The notes under the pieces: model-generated | Seen by the model: the letters and a program-made list of their open reading frames with translations, nothing else | Database searches by the model: none | Told to the model about the DNA's origin: nothing | Part shown: one piece after another, positions 31,230 to 39,910 of the stretch | How positions within the stretch are numbered: position 1 is the first letter of the stretch | How the letters are laid out: the number at the start of each line of letters is the position of its first letter | Assembly (NCBI RefSeq): GCF_000350085.1 | Contig: NZ_CAUM01000149.1 | Coordinates: forward strand, 62,001 to 126,000 | DNA: 64,000 nucleotides | Origin: Mesorhizobium metallidurans STM 2683 | Lineage (GTDB): Bacteria > Pseudomonadota > Alphaproteobacteria > Rhizobiales > Rhizobiaceae | Reading direction: 5' to 3' | Position numbers and translations under genes: made by a program

Positions 31230-31874
31230 ATGAGCCACGATGCTTACGAGCTCAAGGCCGAAGCGCGCGAACAGGTCGGTAAGGGGTCCGCCCGTGCAGT
31301 TCGACGCAACGGTAAAGTGCCTGCAGTGATTTACGGCGACAAGCAGCCTCCCCTGGCGATTGCGCTGACCTACAAGGACATCTACTACAAGATCCATGGC
31401 GGCGGGTTCCTGACCACGATCGCCACGATCGATGTCGACGGCAAGAAGATCCAGGTCCTGCCCAAGGACTTCCAGCTCGACCCGGTCAAGGATTTCCCGG
31501 TCCATGTCGACTTCCTGCGCATCGGCAAGGACACCGAGGTCAATGTCGACGTGCCTGTCCACTTCATCAACGAGGACAAGTCGCCCGGCATCAAGCGCGG
31601 CGGCGTGCTCAACATCGTGCGTCACGAAGTCGAGTTCCACTGCCCGGCCAATGCGATCCCGGAATTCATCACCGTCGATCTCACCGGCACCGATATCGGT
31701 GACTCGATCCACATCTCGGCGGTCACGCTGCCGGCCGGCGTCAAGCCTGTGATCTCCGACCGCGACTTCACCATCGCGACCATTGCCGGCTCCGCGGCGA
31801 TGAAGCCGGAGACGGAAGAGACGGTCGAGGCGGCTGAACCCGAAGCGGCGGCTCCTGCCGCCGAAGAGAAGTAA
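31230..31874 (+). CDS. rplY: 50S ribosomal protein L25/general stress protein Ctc
   Basis: The 5S rRNA-binding L25 protein in its long, two-domain (CTC) form, 214 residues. N-terminal domain: AYELKAEAREQVGKGSARAVRRNGKVPAVIYG; C-terminal TL5 domain: VNVDVPVHFINEDKSPGIKRGGVLNIVRHEVEF; the tail is alanine/glutamate-rich. GCGAAAGGAAATGTC is the ribosome site. The pth gene begins 23 bases later, a conserved bacterial pairing. Confidence 0.96.
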   Translation: MSHDAYELKAEAREQVGKGSARAVRRNGKVPAVIYGDKQPPLAIALTYKDIYYKIHGGGFLTTIATIDVDGKKIQVLPKDFQLDPVKDFPVHVDFLRIGKDTEVNVDVPVHFINEDKSPGIKRGGVLNIVRHEVEFHCPANAIPEFITVDLTGTDIGDSIHISAVTLPAGVKPVISDRDFTIATIAGSAAMKPETEETVEAAEPEAAAPAAEEK

Positions 31875-31897
31875 TTCCTTTCCGCCCGGAGGTGACG

Positions 31898-32608
31898 ATG
31901 CTGCTGTTTGCAGGCCTCGGCAATCCGGGCGCGAAATACGCCAATAACCGGCACAATGTCGGCTTCATGGCGGCGGACGCGATCGCCCGCCGCCATTCCT
32001 TTTCGCCCTGGTCGAAGAAGTTCCAGGGCCTGATCGCCGAAGGCATGCTTGGCGGCGAAAAGATCATCCTGATCAAGCCGCAGACCTTCATGAACCTGTC
32101 CGGCCAGGCGATCGGCGAAGCGCTACGCTTCTACAAGCTCGCCCCCTCGGCGCTTACCGTCTTCTATGACGAGATCGACCTTGCCGAGCGCAAGCTCCGC
32201 GTCAAGACCGGCGGCGGCGCCGGCGGCCATAACGGTATCCGCTCGATCGACGAGCATGTCGGCAACGCCTATCGCCGCGTGCGCATCGGCATCGGCCATC
32301 CCGGCGTCAAGGATCTGGTCCATAACCATGTCCTGGGCGATTTCGCCAAAGCCGACCGCGAATGGCTGGACCCGCTGCTCGATGCCATCGCCGCCAACGC
32401 CGAAATGATCGTCAGGGGTGACGAGCCCGGCTTCATGAACAAGGTCAGCGTTGCCGTCCAGGGCAAAGCGGGCGAAAAGCCGAAGCAGGAAGACCCCAAA
32501 CAGCAGAGCCACATCCGCCAGGCGCGGCCGCAGCAGCCGGCGGTCAAGCCGCCGCAAACCGGCCCGATGGCCGCCATGCTGAAGAAGCTCTTCGGCGGCA
32601 AGGACTGA
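31898..32608 (+). CDS. pth: Peptidyl-tRNA hydrolase
   Basis: Releases tRNA from peptidyl-tRNAs dropped by the ribosome. Catalytic elements: GLGNPGAKYANNRHNVGFMAAD (N and catalytic H), KPQTFMNLSG, FYDEIDL and GGGAGGHNGIRSI. 236 residues, with about 45 extra C-terminal residues rich in Q, P and K (KPKQEDPKQQSHIRQARPQQ), a common alphaproteobacterial extension. ATG at 31898 is preferred because CGGAGG stands five bases upstream; GTG at 31892 overlaps that site. Confidence 0.96.
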   Translation: MLLFAGLGNPGAKYANNRHNVGFMAADAIARRHSFSPWSKKFQGLIAEGMLGGEKIILIKPQTFMNLSGQAIGEALRFYKLAPSALTVFYDEIDLAERKLRVKTGGGAGGHNGIRSIDEHVGNAYRRVRIGIGHPGVKDLVHNHVLGDFAKADREWLDPLLDAIAANAEMIVRGDEPGFMNKVSVAVQGKAGEKPKQEDPKQQSHIRQARPQQPAVKPPQTGPMAAMLKKLFGGKD

Positions 32609-32702
32609 GCTTTGGCACGATCAAGCCCGGAGGGCTTGACGCTCGTCGTCCCTTTCCCCATAGCCCTCATCAAATTTCGATTTCCCGATAGGACCGGACA
32701 AA

Positions 32703-33806
32703 ATGGGTTTCAAATGCGGCATCGTTGGCTTGCCCAACGTCGGCAAGTCGACGCTTTTCAACGCGCTGACCAGGACGGCGGCGGCGCAGGCCGCCAATTA
32801 TCCCTTCTGCACCATCGAACCGAACACCGGCGAGGTGGCGGTGCCCGACCCGCGCCTGCAGAAGATCGCCGCCATTGGCAAGTCGAAGGAGATCATCCCG
32901 ACCCGCATCTCCTTCGTCGACATCGCCGGCCTGGTGCGAGGCGCCTCGAAGGGCGAAGGGCTGGGCAACCAGTTCCTCGCCAACATCCGCGAGGTCGACG
33001 CCATCGTCCATGTGCTGCGCTGCTTCGAGGATGACGACATCACCCATGTCGAGGGCCGCATCGACCCGGTCGCCGATGCCGAGACCGTCGAAACCGAACT
33101 GATGCTTGCCGACCTTGACAGCCTCGAACGCCGCATCGTGCAATTCCGCAAGCGCGCGTCCGGCAAGGACAAGGAAGCGACCACCGTGCTGCCGATGATG
33201 GAGGCGGCGCTCGAACTGCTGCAGGCCGGCAAGCCGACCCGAATCCTGCTCAAGGGGATTTCCGCCGAAGACCTGCGCATCCTGCAGGGACTGAACCTGC
33301 TGACCTCGCATCCCGTGCTCTATGTCTGCAATGTCGCCGAGGCCGACGCCGCCACCGGCAACGAGCACACCAGGGCGGTGGAAAAGATGGCTGCCGCCCA
33401 AGGCGCCCGCACGGTCGTCATCTCGGCTGCGATCGAGGCCGAGGTTGCCCAACTCAGCGACGAGGAGGAGATGGAATTCCTCTCCTCGCTCGGGCTCGAT
33501 GAGCCAGGCCTGAACAAGGTGATCCGCGCCGGTTACGAGCTTCTGCAGCTCATCACCTATTTCACCGCCGGGCCGAAGGAGACGCGCGCCTGGACCGTGC
33601 ACAAGGGCGCCAGGGCGCCACAGGCGGCCGGTGTCATCCACACCGATTTCGAGCGCGGCTTCATCCGTGCCCAGACCATCGCCTACAACGACTTCGTCAC
33701 GTTGGGCGGCGAAGTGGCGGCCAAGGAAGCCGGCAAGGCCCGCGACGAAGGCAAGGAATACGTCGTCCAGGACGGCGACGTGATGCTGTTCAAGTTCAAC
33801 ACCTGA
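32703..33806 (+). CDS. ychF: Redox-regulated ATPase/GTPase YchF
   Basis: An Obg-like P-loop NTPase of 367 residues that prefers ATP and binds ribosomes. G1 GLPNVGKSTLFNAL, G3-region DIAGLVRGASKGEGLGNQFLANIREVDAIVHVLRCF, G4 variant CNVAEAD (NxxE instead of NKxD), and the C-terminal TGS domain (FFTAGPKETRAWTVHKGARAPQAAG). Follows pth by 94 bases, a widely conserved order. Confidence 0.96.
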   Translation: MGFKCGIVGLPNVGKSTLFNALTRTAAAQAANYPFCTIEPNTGEVAVPDPRLQKIAAIGKSKEIIPTRISFVDIAGLVRGASKGEGLGNQFLANIREVDAIVHVLRCFEDDDITHVEGRIDPVADAETVETELMLADLDSLERRIVQFRKRASGKDKEATTVLPMMEAALELLQAGKPTRILLKGISAEDLRILQGLNLLTSHPVLYVCNVAEADAATGNEHTRAVEKMAAAQGARTVVISAAIEAEVAQLSDEEEMEFLSSLGLDEPGLNKVIRAGYELLQLITYFTAGPKETRAWTVHKGARAPQAAGVIHTDFERGFIRAQTIAYNDFVTLGGEVAAKEAGKARDEGKEYVVQDGDVMLFKFNT

Positions 33807-33890
33807 GCCGGCAAACGGTCTCGCGGCATTTGGCCTGAGGGCTGCCGATCACAGCTTCGTGCCAGGCTGGAGAGAAGCCGTTTCGCGCTG

Positions 33891-33919
33891 CTTGACTACC
33901 CATGGCACCCGGTCTAAAG
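33891..33919 (+). promoter_or_regulatory. Sigma-70 promoter of corA-like gene
   Basis: CTTGAC (33891-33896), 17-base spacer, CTAAAG (33914-33919): near-consensus alphaproteobacterial promoter, 111 bases before the start codon. Confidence 0.6.
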
Positions 33920-34030
33920 GGCGTCTGCATCGGCCCGGGCTTACGTCAAGAACGCCTGTCCCGCGGCAATCCGAAACGACGCGTCGCTATCGAACGAAAC
34001 CTCTTTGGCCCCAGCAAGGGAGACCCGGCG

Positions 34031-35005
34031 ATGATCAAGGCCTTCGTCGTGGAGAATGATCGCCTGCGCGTCGTCGACGATCTCCTGGCAAAAGGCGACA
34101 GGGTCGTATGGGCCGATCTTCTCAGCCCGACCAAGGAAGAGAACGCCACCATCGAGACCTGGCTCGGCGTCGCCATTCCGACGCGTGAGGAGATGGAGGA
34201 GATCGAGATTTCCAGCCGTCTCTATATCGAGGACGGCGCCTACTTCATGACCGCCACGCTGCCCTCCCAGACCGAGGTCGACGATCCGCTGATGTCGCCG
34301 GTCACTTTCGTGCTGGCTGGTAACAGGCTGGTCACCGTGCGCTATCACGAACCCAAGGCCTTCACGACCTTTCCGCTGCGCGCCGAGAAGGTGGCGACCG
34401 GCTGCACCAGCAGCGACACCATCCTGATCGGCCTGCTGGAGGCCATCGTCGACCGCCTGGCCGACATTCTGGAACGCGCCGGCCGTGACATCGAGACGAT
34501 CTCGCGCGACATCTTCGAGGCAAGATCGACCAAGGTGTCCAAGCGCAACCGCGATTTCCGGGAATTGCTGAAAGCCATCGGCCGCAAGGAGGACATCGCC
34601 TCCTCGATCCGCGACAGCCTGATCTCGCTGCAGCGCCTCGCCGGCTTCCTCGCCCATGCCTCGACGCAAACCAGGACGAGCAAGGACATCCGCGCGCGCA
34701 TCAAGACCGTGGCGCGCGACGTGCTATCGCTGGCCGACCACGCCACCTTCCTGTCGCAGAAGATCTCCTTCCTGCTCGACGCGACGCTGGGCATGATCTC
34801 GATCGAGCAGAACGCCATCATCAAGATCTTCTCCGTCGCCGCCGTCATCTTCCTGCCGCCGACACTGGTCGCTTCGATCTACGGCATGAATTTCAATGTC
34901 ATGCCCGAACTGACCTGGAACTTTGGCTACCCCTTCGCCATCGGCCTGATGATCCTGTCGGCGGTCCTGCCGTTCTGGTATTTCCGCCGCCGTGGCTGGC
35001 TCTGA
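34031..35005 (+). CDS. corA: CorA-family magnesium/divalent metal transporter
   Basis: A pentameric inner-membrane channel subunit of 324 residues. A soluble funnel domain (MIKAFVVENDRLRVVDDLLA...) is followed by the long stalk helix and two C-terminal membrane helices; the selectivity loop YGMNFNVMPE lies between them. ATG at 34031 with CAAGGGAGACCCGGCG upstream; the extension from 33902 overlaps the promoter and is not used. Ion choice (Mg, Co, Ni) cannot be fixed from sequence. Confidence 0.93.
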   Translation: MIKAFVVENDRLRVVDDLLAKGDRVVWADLLSPTKEENATIETWLGVAIPTREEMEEIEISSRLYIEDGAYFMTATLPSQTEVDDPLMSPVTFVLAGNRLVTVRYHEPKAFTTFPLRAEKVATGCTSSDTILIGLLEAIVDRLADILERAGRDIETISRDIFEARSTKVSKRNRDFRELLKAIGRKEDIASSIRDSLISLQRLAGFLAHASTQTRTSKDIRARIKTVARDVLSLADHATFLSQKISFLLDATLGMISIEQNAIIKIFSVAAVIFLPPTLVASIYGMNFNVMPELTWNFGYPFAIGLMILSAVLPFWYFRRRGWL

Positions 35006-35108
35006 CCAGGAGTTGGCTCACTAGAAATCACTTGACCAAATTCCGTCCGACCTGCATCCGGGAACGCCGATCCGCGGGATCGTACAATCTTGAACCGGAT
35101 TCCAGACC

Positions 35109-35606
35109 ATGACCGGAAAGACTCGGGCCATCGGAAAGACTTGGGCCATCGGAAAGACTTGGGCCTATGAGGATTTCACCGAGGGCGCATCGCTCGACCT
35201 CGGCACCAAGCTGGTAAGCGCTGCCGAGATCATCGAGTTCGCGACCGAATTCGATGCGCAGCCGATGCATCTCGACGAGGCGGCGGGCAAGGCCAGCATC
35301 CTTGGCGGCCTGGCGGCCTCCGGCTGGCATACTTGCGCGATGTTCATGCGCATGTTGTGTGACGCCTTCCTGCTCGATTCGACCTGCCAGGGCGCGCCCG
35401 GGGTCGACCAGGTCCGGTGGAAGAAGCCGGTGCTGGCCGGCGACATGTTGCGCGGCAGCACCACCGTCCTTGCCAAGCGCCTGTCCAAGTCAAAGCCCCA
35501 GCTCGGCTTCGTCACCATGCGGTCCGAACTGTTCAACCAGCGCGGCGAAAGCGTCTTCGATCTCGAAAACACCGTCATGTTCCTGACCCGTGGGGCCGCG
35601 GCGTGA
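35109..35606 (+). CDS. MaoC-family (hotdog) dehydratase 1
   Basis: A hotdog-fold enoyl-CoA-hydratase-like protein of 165 residues: YEDFTEGASLDLGTKLVSAAEIIEFATEFDAQPMHLDEAAG contains the hydratase-2 motif (D-x4-H in FDAQPMHLD), followed by ASILGGLAASGWHTCAMFMR. Its first 20 residues are three copies of GKTxAI/Y made by an 18-bp triplication. The following MaoC gene overlaps it (GTGA), so a heterodimer is plausible. Likely acts on CoA thioesters in fatty or organic acid metabolism; substrate unknown. Confidence 0.87.
   Translation: MTGKTRAIGKTWAIGKTWAYEDFTEGASLDLGTKLVSAAEIIEFATEFDAQPMHLDEAAGKASILGGLAASGWHTCAMFMRMLCDAFLLDSTCQGAPGVDQVRWKKPVLAGDMLRGSTTVLAKRLSKSKPQLGFVTMRSELFNQRGESVFDLENTVMFLTRGAAA
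35115..35168 (+). repeat. 18-bp tandem triplication in the maoC1 N-terminus
   Basis: Three units of GGAAAGACTTGGGCCATC lie at 35115-35132, 35133-35150 and 35151-35168, the first differing by one base and the third in its last three. They encode GKTRAI-GKTWAI-GKTWAY at residues 3-20. Confidence 0.9.
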
Positions 35607-36070
35607 CCCTCGACGAGTTTTTCTGCATCGGCACCACCGTGACGCTCGGCTCGCACAAGTTCGAGGCCGATGCGATCAAGGCCTTCGCCAGGAAATACGA
35701 TCCGCAGATTTTCCATCTCGATGAGGAAGCGGCAAAGACGAGCGTGCTTGGCGGGCTTTGCGCGTCGGGCTGGCACACCGCCGCCACCTGGATGAAACTG
35801 AACCTCGAAACCCGCATGGTGGCAGAGGGCGACTGGACGGGTCCCGGACCTCAGCCCGAATTCGGTCCCTCGCCCGGCTTCAAGAACCTCAAATGGCTTA
35901 AGCCCGTCCATGCCGGGGAAACCGTGACCTTCACCCGCACGGCGCTCGGCCATCGTCCGATGGTCTCGCGGCCGGGCTGGCGGCTGCTCTCGCTGCGCTC
36001 GGAAGCCTTCGATTCGACCGGCGACAAGGTTCTGGAGTTCGACAGCGCGGTGCTGGTGAAGGTGGGGTGA
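35603..36070 (+). CDS. MaoC-family (hotdog) dehydratase 2
   Basis: A 155-residue paralogue of the preceding gene starting with GTG at 35603, which overlaps the upstream stop as GTGA. It reads LDEFFCIGTTVTLGSHKFEADAIKAFARKYDPQIFHLDEEAA, with the catalytic D/H pair in YDPQIFHLD, then TSVLGGLCASGWHTAATWMK. Tight coupling and similarity suggest both chains form one hydratase. A dispersed palindromic element follows its stop. Confidence 0.87.
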   Translation: MTLDEFFCIGTTVTLGSHKFEADAIKAFARKYDPQIFHLDEEAAKTSVLGGLCASGWHTAATWMKLNLETRMVAEGDWTGPGPQPEFGPSPGFKNLKWLKPVHAGETVTFTRTALGHRPMVSRPGWRLLSLRSEAFDSTGDKVLEFDSAVLVKVG

Positions 36071-36080
36071 GGCACCCTTT

Positions 36081-36228
36081 CCTTCCCCCCTTGTGGGGGA
36101 AGGTGGATCGGCGCGGAGCGCCGAGACGGATGGGGTGTTGGAAGGAATGAGGCATTGGTGTCTTCTGGAACACCCCTTGTATCCGACCGAGCTTCGCTCG
36201 GCCACCTTCTCCCACAAGGGGGAGAAGG
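36081..36228. repeat. Dispersed Rhizobiales palindromic element (148 bp)
   Basis: Left end CCTTCCCCCCTTGTGGGGGA and right end TCCCACAAGGGGGAGAAGG are inverted copies; inward GGATGGGGTGTT is mirrored by AACACCCC, and CGGAGCGCCGAG / CGAGCTTCGCTCGG add a central hairpin. It sits between convergent maoC2 and apt. Elements of this kind are very common in Mesorhizobium, from memory. Confidence 0.8.
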
Positions 36229-36240
36229 AAGAGCTGCACC

Positions 36241-36786
36241 TCAATGCCCCTCAAACCCGATCAGCGTCCTGACCGGCACGCCGAGCGCCTCGAGCTTTTC
36301 GCGGCCGCCAAGGTCCGGCAGGTCGATGACGAAGCAGGCGGCGAGGATGTCGGCGCCGATCTGCCTGAGCAGCTTGACCGCCGCTTCCGCCGTGCCGCCG
36401 GTGGCGATCAGGTCGTCGACAAGGATCACCTTCTCGCCAGGAGACACGCCGTCCCTGTGCATCTCCATCTCGTCCAGCCCGTATTCAAGGCTGTAGGCGA
36501 CGCGCACCGTGTCGAAAGGCAGCTTGCCCTTCTTGCGGATCGGCACGAAGCCGGCCGAGAGCTGGTGGGCGATGGCCCCGCCCAAGATGAAGCCGCGCGC
36601 CTCGATCCCGGCGATCTTGTCGATCTTCTCGCCGGCATAGGGATGCACCAGTTCGTCGATGGCACGGCGGAAGGCGCGCGCATTGCCGAGCAGCGTGGTG
36701 ATGTCACGAAACAATATGCCCGGCTTGGGATAGTCGGGAATGGTGCGGATCGCGGCAAGCAGCGTGTCTTCGAGCGAAGATTTCAT
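36241..36786 (-). CDS. apt: Adenine phosphoribosyltransferase
   Basis: Salvages adenine to AMP using PRPP. 181 residues: IPDYPKPGILFRDITTLL opening, IAGIEARGFILGGAIA, RKKGKLPFDT, and PRPP loop KVILVDDLIATGGTAEAA. Located downstream of the cytochrome bc1 operon on the same strand but separated from it by a terminator at 36830-36858, so it is probably transcribed from its own promoter. Confidence 0.96.
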   Translation of the reverse strand: MKSSLEDTLLAAIRTIPDYPKPGILFRDITTLLGNARAFRRAIDELVHPYAGEKIDKIAGIEARGFILGGAIAHQLSAGFVPIRKKGKLPFDTVRVAYSLEYGLDEMEMHRDGVSPGEKVILVDDLIATGGTAEAAVKLLRQIGADILAACFVIDLPDLGGREKLEALGVPVRTLIGFEGH

Positions 36787-36829
36787 GAGGCGGAGATTCC
36801 GTTACCGTACAGTTTTGCCGGTAAGCGGC

Positions 36830-36858
36830 CGAAAAGAAAAGGGCGCCCTTCGGCGCCC
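36830..36858 (-). terminator. Rho-independent terminator of the petABC operon
   Basis: On the minus strand GGGCGCC (from 36858) and GGCGCCC (to 36841) form a 7-bp stem with a GAAG loop, followed by TTTTCTTTTC. It is 28 bases past the petC stop. Confidence 0.8.
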
Positions 36859-36885
36859 CGCGCATTTTCGTTCTTCCAATACCGC

Positions 36886-37743
36886 TCAGTGCGCCACGCC
36901 GGCCCACACCTTGCGCTTGGTCAAATACACCAGTGCGCCGAAGAGAAGCAGGAACACCAGCACGCGAAAGCCGGTTTTCTTGCGGTCTTCCAGATGCGGC
37001 TCGGCCGCCCACATCAGGAAGGCCGAGACGTCGCGGGAGTACTGATCGACCGTCTGCGGCGAACCGTCGTCATAGGTCACCTGGCCGTCGGAGAGCGGCT
37101 TGGGCATCTTCAGCGACACGCCGTACAAGAAGTACGGATTGTAGTACGTGCCTTCCGGTATCACCATGCCCGCCGGCGGCGTCTGGTCGTAGCCGGTCAG
37201 CAGCGAGTGGATGTAGTCGGGACCACCCTGGGCATATTGCGTGAAGATGTCGAAGACGAAGCGCGGAAAGCCGCGCACGACGCCGCGCGCCTTGGCCAGC
37301 AGCGACATGTCGGGCGGCGCAGCGCCGCCATTGGCGGCGGCGGCGGCTTCCTCGTTGGGGAACGGCGACGGGAAATAATCGGAAGGCTTGCCCGGGCGAT
37401 CGAACATGTCGCCGGCATCGTTCGGGCCGTCACGGATCGTGTACTCAGCGGCAAGCGTCTTCACCTGCGCCTCCGAATAGCCGAGCCCCTCCAGCGTGCG
37501 GAAGGCCACCAGATTCATCGAATGGCAGGCGGAGCAAACTTCCTTGTAGACCTTCAGCCCGCGCTGCAATTGCGCCTTGTCGTAGGTGCCGAACGGCCCG
37601 GCGAAGCTCCAGTCCATTTCCTTCGGCTCGTTAATCGGGAGATGCGTCGGCGCGGCCGCGTTGTTTGCGTCCTCGGCGGCGATGGCGCCGGTGCCGGCAA
37701 CGACCAGGCCGAGCAGCGCCAGCGAGGTGAGAATCTTCTTCAT
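36886..37743 (-). CDS. petC: Cytochrome c1 of the bc1 complex
   Basis: The haem c subunit of complex III that passes electrons from the Rieske centre to cytochrome c. 285 residues: cleavable signal peptide MKKILTSLALLGLVVAGTGA..., haem motif CSACH (70-74), distal methionine in LKMPKPLSDG, and a C-terminal membrane anchor FRVLVFLLLFGALVYLTKRKVW. It follows petB by 27 bases in the petA-petB-petC operon. It is a separate gene, unlike the fused fbcH of Bradyrhizobium. Confidence 0.96.
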   Translation of the reverse strand: MKKILTSLALLGLVVAGTGAIAAEDANNAAAPTHLPINEPKEMDWSFAGPFGTYDKAQLQRGLKVYKEVCSACHSMNLVAFRTLEGLGYSEAQVKTLAAEYTIRDGPNDAGDMFDRPGKPSDYFPSPFPNEEAAAAANGGAAPPDMSLLAKARGVVRGFPRFVFDIFTQYAQGGPDYIHSLLTGYDQTPPAGMVIPEGTYYNPYFLYGVSLKMPKPLSDGQVTYDDGSPQTVDQYSRDVSAFLMWAAEPHLEDRKKTGFRVLVFLLLFGALVYLTKRKVWAGVAH

Positions 37744-37770
37744 GCCAAATCCCCTTAGATTCTCTGCCGC

Positions 37771-39072
37771 TCAGCCCTTGGTTTCCGGCGCGGCCGTAGC
37801 CCCCGCTGGATGGTGGCCGCCACCCTTGTTCTTCTCGAGCACCGCCTCGGTGATCGAATTCGGCAAGCGGCGCGGCTTCTCGATCAGCCCGAGCACCGGC
37901 AGCGCGACTAGGAAGAAGACAAAGTAGAACAGCGTCGCCATCTGCGCCATGAACACATAGCTGCCTTCCGCCGGCTGCGAGCCCAGCCAGCCGAGGAAGA
38001 TGGCATTTGCGGCGAAAAGCCAGAAGAACAGCTTGTACCAGGGCCGGTAGACCGCCGAGCGCACCTTCGAGGTGTCGAGCCACGGCACCAGGAACAGCAT
38101 GGCGATGGCGCCGAACATGCACAGCACGCCGCCGAGCTTGGCGTCGATCGGCCCGACATTGAAGGTAATGGCGCGCAGGATCGCGTAGAAGGGCAGGAAG
38201 TACCATTCCGGCACGATATGGGGGGGCGTCTTCAGCGGGTTGGCGACAACGTAGTTGTCGGGGTGTCCCAGATAGTTCGGCAGATAGAAGACAAAATAGG
38301 CGAAAAAGAAAAGGAAGACGATCATGCCGAACGCGTCCTTGATGGTCGCGTAAGGCGTGAAGGCGACGGTGTCGGTCTTCGACTTGACCTCGATGCCGGT
38401 CGGATTCGACTGGCCGACCACATGCAGCGCCCAGACATGCAGCACAACGACGCCGGCGATCATGAACGGCAGAAGGTAGTGCAGCGCAAAGAAACGGTTC
38501 AGCGTCGGGTTGTCGACGGCGAAGCCGCCGAGCAAAAGCTGCTGGATCCAGTCTCCGACCAGCGGAATGGCGGTGAAGAAGCTGGTGATGACGGTGGCGC
38601 CCCAGAAGCTCATCTGGCCCCAGGGCAGCACATAGCCCATGAAGCCCGTCGCCATCATCAACAGGTAGATGATGCAGCCGAGGATCCACAGAAGCTCGCG
38701 CGGCGCCTTGTAGGAGCCGTAATAGAGACCGCGGAAGATGTGGATGTAGACGGCGACGAAGAAGAACGACGCGCCGTTCGAATGCAGGTAGCGCAACAGC
38801 CAGCCCGAATTCACGTCGCGCATGATCTTCTCGACCGAATTGAAGGCCAGCGTGCTGTCCGCCGTGTAGTGCATGGCCAGCACGATGCCGGTCAGGATCT
38901 GCGCCACCAGCATGATCGACAGGATGCCGCCGAAGGTCCAGGCATAATTGAGGTTGCGCGGCACCGGATAGGCGATGAAGCTGTCATAGACCAGCCGCGG
39001 CAGCGGCATGCGGGCGTCGAACCAGCGTTCGATACCGGTCTTGGGCGTATAGGTCGAGTGTCCCTCGCTCAT
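37771..39072 (-). CDS. petB: Cytochrome b of the bc1 complex
   Basis: The membrane core of complex III with eight helices and haems bL and bH, oxidising ubiquinol at Qo. 433 residues: RNLNYAWTFGGILSIMLVAQILTGIVLAMHY, the haem-ligand region LLRYLHSNGASFFFVAVYIHIFRGLYYGSYK, and the Qo motif PEWYFLPFYAILRAI. The C-terminus ends in a polar tail (KNKGGGHHPAGATAAPETKG). Lies 18 bases after petA. Confidence 0.97.
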   Translation of the reverse strand: MSEGHSTYTPKTGIERWFDARMPLPRLVYDSFIAYPVPRNLNYAWTFGGILSIMLVAQILTGIVLAMHYTADSTLAFNSVEKIMRDVNSGWLLRYLHSNGASFFFVAVYIHIFRGLYYGSYKAPRELLWILGCIIYLLMMATGFMGYVLPWGQMSFWGATVITSFFTAIPLVGDWIQQLLLGGFAVDNPTLNRFFALHYLLPFMIAGVVVLHVWALHVVGQSNPTGIEVKSKTDTVAFTPYATIKDAFGMIVFLFFFAYFVFYLPNYLGHPDNYVVANPLKTPPHIVPEWYFLPFYAILRAITFNVGPIDAKLGGVLCMFGAIAMLFLVPWLDTSKVRSAVYRPWYKLFFWLFAANAIFLGWLGSQPAEGSYVFMAQMATLFYFVFFLVALPVLGLIEKPRRLPNSITEAVLEKNKGGGHHPAGATAAPETKG

Positions 39073-39090
39073 CGGAATGTCCCCTAGCCC

Positions 39091-39651
39091 TCAGCCGATA
39101 CGGATCTTGGTGTCGGAAATGAACTGGAATACCGGCACCGCCATGTTCTCCGGCGCCGGCCCCTTCCGGATACGGCCGGCGGTGTCGTATACCGAACCGT
39201 GGCAGGGGCAGAACCAGCCGCCGAACTCGCCTTCCTGGCCGAGCGGAATGCAGCCGAGATGGGTGCAGACCTGGACCATCACCATCCAGGCTTCCTTGCC
39301 CGGCGTTGTGCGGTTGGCGTCGGTCGCCGGCGCGTCTGACGGCAGGTTGGCGTTGCGGGCGATCGGATCCTTGAGGTCGGCCAGATTGACCGCCTCGCCG
39401 TCCTTCATCTCCTGTTCGGTGCGGTTGCGCACGACCACTGGCTTGCCGCGCCATTTCACGACGAGCGACATGCCCGGCGTCAGCGAGGCGACATCGACCT
39501 CGACCGAGGCCAGCGCCAGCGTCGAGGCGTCCGGGCGCATCTGGTCGATGAACGGCCAGGCGACGGCGCCCGCGCCGACCACTGCGGCCATGCCGGTGGC
39601 GACGTAGAGAAAATCGCGACGGTTGGGATCGTGGATGTCGGTTGCGCTCAC
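39091..39651 (-). CDS. petA: Rieske iron-sulfur protein of the bc1 complex
   Basis: The 2Fe-2S subunit of complex III, 186 residues. An N-terminal twin-arginine signal/anchor (NRRDFLYVATGMAAVVGAGAVAW) holds it in the membrane; cluster ligands are in CTHLGCIPLG and CPCHGSVYD. It starts with GTG at 39651. First gene of the petABC operon; no clear promoter could be picked in the 250 bases upstream. Confidence 0.96.
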   Translation of the reverse strand: MSATDIHDPNRRDFLYVATGMAAVVGAGAVAWPFIDQMRPDASTLALASVEVDVASLTPGMSLVVKWRGKPVVVRNRTEQEMKDGEAVNLADLKDPIARNANLPSDAPATDANRTTPGKEAWMVMVQVCTHLGCIPLGQEGEFGGWFCPCHGSVYDTAGRIRKGPAPENMAVPVFQFISDTKIRIG

Positions 39652-39853
39652 GGGTGCCTGATCCTTTCGCCTCTTCCGTGCCGGTGGCCGAGCCTAGCTC
39701 CCCGCTCGTTTACGCCAGCCCGACAGCGCATGGCGAACAGGCTAGCGAATTCCTCCGGCATTTGGAGTTCGGTTTATGCGTGAAGCCCGTTTTTGTCCAG
39801 ACGGGTGAAGGCACAAGGGCAGATTGTCGCGGGCGTCCCGCGCAGACATGAAT

Positions 39854-39890
39854 TTGACCCACGAACATGAATGTAGCAATATGTCTACAT
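39854..39890 (+). promoter_or_regulatory. Promoter with overlapping operator of the toxin-antitoxin operon
   Basis: TTGACC (39854-39859), 17-base spacer, CAATAT (39877-39882) forms a promoter. The palindrome ATGTAG-8-CTACAT (39871-39890) covers the -10, as expected for autorepression by the antitoxin or toxin-antitoxin complex. The antitoxin start is 20 bases downstream. Confidence 0.55.
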
Positions 39891-39910
39891 CTTCTCGATA
39901 AAGGTGCCGA

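Noticed and set aside
36886..39651. Possible fused cytochrome b/c1 (fbcH) gene
   Set aside because: petB and petC have separate starts and stops with 27 bases between them, so this is the unfused arrangement.
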